Part shown: in pieces, positions 60,691-64,000 of the stretch
How positions within the stretch are numbered: position 1 is the first letter of the stretch
Layout of the letters: each line of letters begins with the position of its first letter
Origin: G963720475 sp963720475
Lineage (GTDB): Bacteria > Actinomycetota > Thermoleophilia > Solirubrobacterales > Thermoleophilaceae
Reading direction: 5' to 3'
DNA length: 64,000 bases
Assembly: GCA_963720475.1 (NCBI GenBank)
Contig: OY970394.1
Location: forward strand, 1,302,001 to 1,366,000
Notes under the pieces: model-generated
Database searches by the model: none
Told to the model about the DNA's origin: nothing
What the model saw: only the letters and a program-made list of their open reading frames with translations
Translations under genes and position numbers: made by a program

Positions 60691-62427
60691 ATGGCTGAGC
60701 GCGTCGACGTCTGCATCGTGGGTTCCGGTTTCGGTGGGTCGATCTCGGCCTGGCGCCTCGCCGAGCTCTATCGCGCCGCCGGTGTGGACCCGCGCAACAT
60801 CCTCGTGCTCGAGCGCGGGCGCCGGTTCAAGCACACCGACTTCCGCCAGTCGATGGACATCGACCACCTGTCGAACATCTTCGAGCTGATCCAGCCGCCG
60901 GTCGGCACGACGCCCGCGCAGATGATCGCCGGCAGGGGCGTCGGCGGCGGGTCGAACCTCTACCTAGCGGCCTCGCTGCGCGCGCCGCGCGAGATCTTCG
61001 AGCGCCGCGACCACAACCCCGACGACGGCCCCGACCGCCGCATGTGGCCGGCAGCCATCTCACGGCGCACACTCGACCCGTACTACGCACGCGCGGAGGC
61101 CGCGCTGCGGGTGCGCCAGCCAGGCTGGGACGAGGTGTCGCAGTCCGGCGGCATGTGGGCGGCGGCGCTGAAGGCCGCTGGGCACACGTGCGACCGCGTC
61201 CCGCTCGCGATCGACTTCGGCCGCTGCGTCGACGCCAAGTGGTGCCACACCGGCTGCATCTTCGGGGCCAAGAACACGGTCAACACGAACTACCTGGGGG
61301 CGGCCGAGGCCGCCGGTGTCCGCGTCCGCCCGAACCGCCAGGTCGAGTCGGTCGCGCGCTCGCCCGCGAACGGCTCGAACTACCGCTACGTCGTGACGGC
61401 CTCCGGCGTGGACAACGAGGGATCCCGGCCGACGCACGGCCCGACGGGCGTGCGCGAGGAGATCGAGTGCAAGGTGCTGATCCTGTCGGCCGGCGCGATG
61501 GGGACGCCGCCGATCCTGATGCGCTCGCGCCCGGCGCTGCCGACGCTGCCCGACACGGTCGGGCGCCATCTCGGCACGAACGGCGACCACGTCGCCGGCG
61601 TCGAGTTCGACCCGAAGAAGGCCAAGGAGCTCCTCGGCCTCGACTACGGCACCTACTACAAGGGCAAGCCGATCACGACGATGACCTACGACTTCTATGC
61701 CGGCCGCGGCGGGCACGAGTTCGACGGCCGCCGTTTCACGCTGCAGGAGATCTTCCTCTCGACGCTGTCGAACTTCCTCTACGACGACGGCCGTTCGCCG
61801 CAGGGCGAGCCGTCGTTCTTCGGCCTGCAGAAGAAGCGCTCGCTGTCGGAGTGGAACAACCGCATCGAGATCCTCGCGATGGTCGAGGACACCAACGACG
61901 GTCATTTCTTCCTCGACTCGCCGACGGGCGGGGGGGCTATGCGGCCCAACAGCGGCCCGCTCGCGGTTGGCCTCTACAGCTACCAATTCTCCGAGCAGTC
62001 GATCCGGGTGCGCGAGGCGGCGAACGCCGCGATCAAGCGGGTCGCCGAGCGCCGCGGGCTCGCCCGCTTCCTCAAGCTGACCGAGACGCGCGGCACGTTC
62101 GTCGCCCACCCGCTCGGCGGCTGCCGGATGGCTGACAGCCGCGACCTCGGCGCGCTCAACGATTCCTGCGAGGTACACGGCAACGAGGGCCTTTTCTGTG
62201 TCGATTCGTCGGCGATCCCCACCTCGCTCGGGGTCAACCCGTCGCTGACGATCTCGGCCGTGGCCGAGCGGGCCGCGGCACGGCTGACGGCGCGCGGCCG
62301 CGACCTCGGGCTGCCGGCAAGGCCGCCCGGGTTCGTCCATCGCAATCCGCCGGTACAAGTTGGCGATCGCGTCGTTCCGGCGCAGCCGCCGAAGAAGAAG
62401 CGGCGGCCCAAGGCGCGGGCGTCATAG
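60691..62427 (+). CDS. GMC-type FAD oxidoreductase
   Basis: 578 residues from ATG 60691. N-terminal FAD fold VCIVGSGFGGSISAWRLAEL (residues 6-25); AGRGVGGGSNLYLAASLRAP near 88; VLILSAGAMGTPPILMRS near 265; C-terminal GTFVAHPLGGCRMADSRDL near 470 and NPSLTISAVAERAA near 535. This spacing is that of cholesterol-oxidase-like GMC enzymes, which oxidise sterols or other alcohols. Cysteines in WCHTGCIFGAKNTVNTNYL near 185 are notable. No signal peptide; co-transcribed with the Tat-signal partner. A basic C-terminal tail (KKKRRPKARAS) ends it. Confidence 0.88.
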   Translation: MAERVDVCIVGSGFGGSISAWRLAELYRAAGVDPRNILVLERGRRFKHTDFRQSMDIDHLSNIFELIQPPVGTTPAQMIAGRGVGGGSNLYLAASLRAPREIFERRDHNPDDGPDRRMWPAAISRRTLDPYYARAEAALRVRQPGWDEVSQSGGMWAAALKAAGHTCDRVPLAIDFGRCVDAKWCHTGCIFGAKNTVNTNYLGAAEAAGVRVRPNRQVESVARSPANGSNYRYVVTASGVDNEGSRPTHGPTGVREEIECKVLILSAGAMGTPPILMRSRPALPTLPDTVGRHLGTNGDHVAGVEFDPKKAKELLGLDYGTYYKGKPITTMTYDFYAGRGGHEFDGRRFTLQEIFLSTLSNFLYDDGRSPQGEPSFFGLQKKRSLSEWNNRIEILAMVEDTNDGHFFLDSPTGGGAMRPNSGPLAVGLYSYQFSEQSIRVREAANAAIKRVAERRGLARFLKLTETRGTFVAHPLGGCRMADSRDLGALNDSCEVHGNEGLFCVDSSAIPTSLGVNPSLTISAVAERAAARLTARGRDLGLPARPPGFVHRNPPVQVGDRVVPAQPPKKKRRPKARAS

Positions 62428-62533
62428 GGACGCTCCACCCCCTTTGCTAGCTTTCGCCGACCTCGCCGATGAGCGACGACGAGCCTCCTCGAAGTAGTAC
62501 GCCTTCCCGCCGCCGCGCGCGGACGGCCCTGAA

Positions 62534-63877
62534 GTGACAGCCCTGCTGCTGGTCGGCATGCTCGTGCTCGTGGCCCTCAACGGGTTCTTCGTGGCGGCCG
62601 AGTTCGCGCTCGTGCGCTCGCGCCGCTCGCGCGTCGAGCAGCTGGCGGACGAGGGCGCCAGCGGCGCCTCGATGACGCTCGAGCAGATCAACCAGATCGA
62701 CGAGTACCTCGCGGCCTGCCAGCTCGGCATCACGCTCGCTTCGATCGGGATCGGTTTCCTCGGCGAGCCTGCGATCGCCGAATTGATCGAGCCGCTCTTC
62801 GGCGACGCCGTCAGTCACGGCGTCGCCGTGGCGATCGCGCTGACGCTCGCCTACCTGATCACGACGAGCGCGCACATAACGGTCGGCGAGCAGGTGCCGA
62901 AGATCTACGCGATCAACCACCCCGAGGGCGTCGCGCGCCGGGTGGCGCGACCGCTGAAGTGGTTCAACGTCGGCTTCCGGCCGTTCGTCGCGCTGCTCAA
63001 CTGGGCGTCGAACGGGATGCTGCGCGCGCTCGGGGTCTCCTCGCGTGGGGGCCTCGACGAAGCCTCCACCTCCGAGGACCTGAAGCTGCTGATCGCCCAG
63101 TCCGAGCACGGCGGCACGCTCGACCCCGGCGAGGCCGGGATGCTCAGCGGGGTCTTCCACCTGCACGAGCAGGAGGCTCGCCAGGTGATGACGCCGATTC
63201 CCGCGGTGGTCACGATCGACGTGGCCGAGACGGTCAAGGCGGCGCTCGAGCGCTGCGTGCAGAGCGGGCACACCCGCCTGGTGGTGACCGAGGACGGCAA
63301 CACCGACCGCATCCGCGGCACCGTTCACTCGAACACCCTCGCGCGGGTGCTGATGAGCGACGGACCGGACTCCTCACTCGAGCCGATCGTGAAGCCCGCG
63401 ATCATCATGCCCGAGACGAAGCCGCTCGACGACCTGCTCGCCGACCTCCAGCGCGAGCGCGCGACGATGGCGATCATCGGCGATGAGTACGGGCGGACCG
63501 TCGGAATCGTGACCGTCGAGGACATCGTCGAGGAGGTGGTGGGGGAGATCACCGACGAGACGGATCCGGCCGGCGGTGCCGTGCGGCGGCTCGCGAACGG
63601 CGACTGGTTCGTGCGCGGACACGTGCCGATCGCCGATCTCGCCGACTACGGGATCGACCTGCCTGCCGACTCCGACGCCTACAACTCGCTCGGCGGGTTC
63701 GTGTTCGCCGAGCTCGGCCGGCTGCCGAAGCGCGGCGACATGGTCTATGCGAACGACTACTCGCTCAGGGTCGAAGGTGTGCGCGAGAACCGCGTCGAGG
63801 CCGTCCGTATCCGCGACGATGAGCCCACCACGCGCGGCGAACGCCCGCGCCGCGAGAACGGTGACGACCGTAGCTGA
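62534..63877 (+). CDS. Hemolysin-type CNNM/CBS/CorC membrane protein
   Basis: 447 residues from GTG 62534. DUF21/CNNM transmembrane domain (LVALNGFFVAAEFALVRSRR, CQLGITLASIGIGFLGEPAI, HITVGEQVPKIYAINHPEGV), then two CBS domains (ARQVMTPIPAVVTIDVAETV near 215; ATMAIIGDEYGRTVGIVTVE near 310) and a CorC_HlyC C-terminal domain (NGDWFVRGHVPIADLADYGI). Such proteins are implicated in Mg2+/Co2+ transport; the hemolysin name is historical. The 106-base gap upstream shows no gene. Confidence 0.92.
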   Translation: MTALLLVGMLVLVALNGFFVAAEFALVRSRRSRVEQLADEGASGASMTLEQINQIDEYLAACQLGITLASIGIGFLGEPAIAELIEPLFGDAVSHGVAVAIALTLAYLITTSAHITVGEQVPKIYAINHPEGVARRVARPLKWFNVGFRPFVALLNWASNGMLRALGVSSRGGLDEASTSEDLKLLIAQSEHGGTLDPGEAGMLSGVFHLHEQEARQVMTPIPAVVTIDVAETVKAALERCVQSGHTRLVVTEDGNTDRIRGTVHSNTLARVLMSDGPDSSLEPIVKPAIIMPETKPLDDLLADLQRERATMAIIGDEYGRTVGIVTVEDIVEEVVGEITDETDPAGGAVRRLANGDWFVRGHVPIADLADYGIDLPADSDAYNSLGGFVFAELGRLPKRGDMVYANDYSLRVEGVRENRVEAVRIRDDEPTTRGERPRRENGDDRS

Positions 63878-63960
63878 GGCGGTTTTCCAGCAGCTTTGCG
63901 GTCCGTCCGCGGGTGCGGCTAGCTTCGCGCGGCAGGTACTCCGGCAGAGGAGGTCTCGCG

Positions 63961-64000
63961 ATGTGGACCACCCGGTTGAGCGATTCCCAGCGCGATGCGC
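63961..64000 (+). CDS. Start of an unidentified protein (runs off the window)
   Basis: ATG 63961 is preceded by AGAGGAGGT about 7 bases upstream, the strongest Shine-Dalgarno in the window, and opens MWTTRLSDSQRDA before the edge. Too short for identification. A TAGCTT hexamer lies near 63919. Confidence 0.5.
   Translation, partial: MWTTRLSDSQRDA

Overview
The window is very GC-rich (roughly 70 percent by eye), densely coded and has many GTG/TTG starts. Gene content and style (ArsA with an HSP20-like tail, class III cyclase behind a MerR-like domain, CarD, DisA, Spo0H-like sigma factor, lipoprotein and Tat proteins, leaderless-looking starts) point to a deep-branching actinobacterium, most likely Thermoleophilia/Solirubrobacterales. 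This is inferred from gene content and codon style; no marker search was run. I see no prophage, insertion sequence, CRISPR array or integration scar. The DNA reads as a core chromosomal segment with short accessory stretches.

Layout. 1-8.9 kb: an EVE-domain fragment, ArsA-type ATPase, secreted D-glucuronyl C5-epimerase-like protein, lipoprotein, a degenerate aldo/keto reductase, TerC and a Ca2+/H+ exchanger, plus small unknown proteins including one with a duplicated 37-residue motif. 9.0-13.3 kb: a fatty-acid beta-oxidation block (acyl-CoA dehydrogenase, PadR regulator, 3-hydroxyacyl-CoA dehydrogenase, enoyl-CoA hydratase) followed by a sirtuin. 14.3-17.7 kb: a large secreted three-domain cell-wall hydrolase and an unknown protein. 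18.0-22.1 kb: two helical phasin-like proteins, an epimerase/acyltransferase pair and a MerR-cyclase fusion.

22.1-47.6 kb is the backbone: tilS-hpt-ftsH-folP-folB-[sensor kinase, HD-GYP, receiver]-folK-coaX-dus-greA-clpC-radA-disA-carD-ispD-ispF-cysS-rlmB-sigH. Most of these genes occur in the same relative order in the Bacillus subtilis tilS-to-sigH region. They cover tRNA modification and charging, purine salvage, membrane and cytosolic proteolysis, folate, CoA and isoprenoid synthesis, DNA repair with c-di-AMP signalling, and transcription control. Within it, folK, coaX and dus carry about ten frame changes in 1.8 kb, all readable as one extra base each, which looks like a local sequence-quality problem rather than gene decay.

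47.6-64 kb is more accessory: GH92 mannosidase-like enzyme, serine hydrolase, tRNA-Thr(UGU), CapA-like protein, PlsC, an ECF sigma factor with a candidate membrane partner, zinc-ribbon rhomboid, glycosyltransferase, a frameshifted Tat beta-propeller protein, cobalamin-binding-type protein, pterin carbinolamine dehydratase, a Tat-signal protein paired with a GMC oxidoreductase, and a CNNM/CorC-type membrane protein.

A recurring regulatory trait is a TANNNT hexamer placed 6-8 bases before the start codon, with no Shine-Dalgarno, at about ten genes that begin transcription units. This is the layout expected of leaderless mRNAs.
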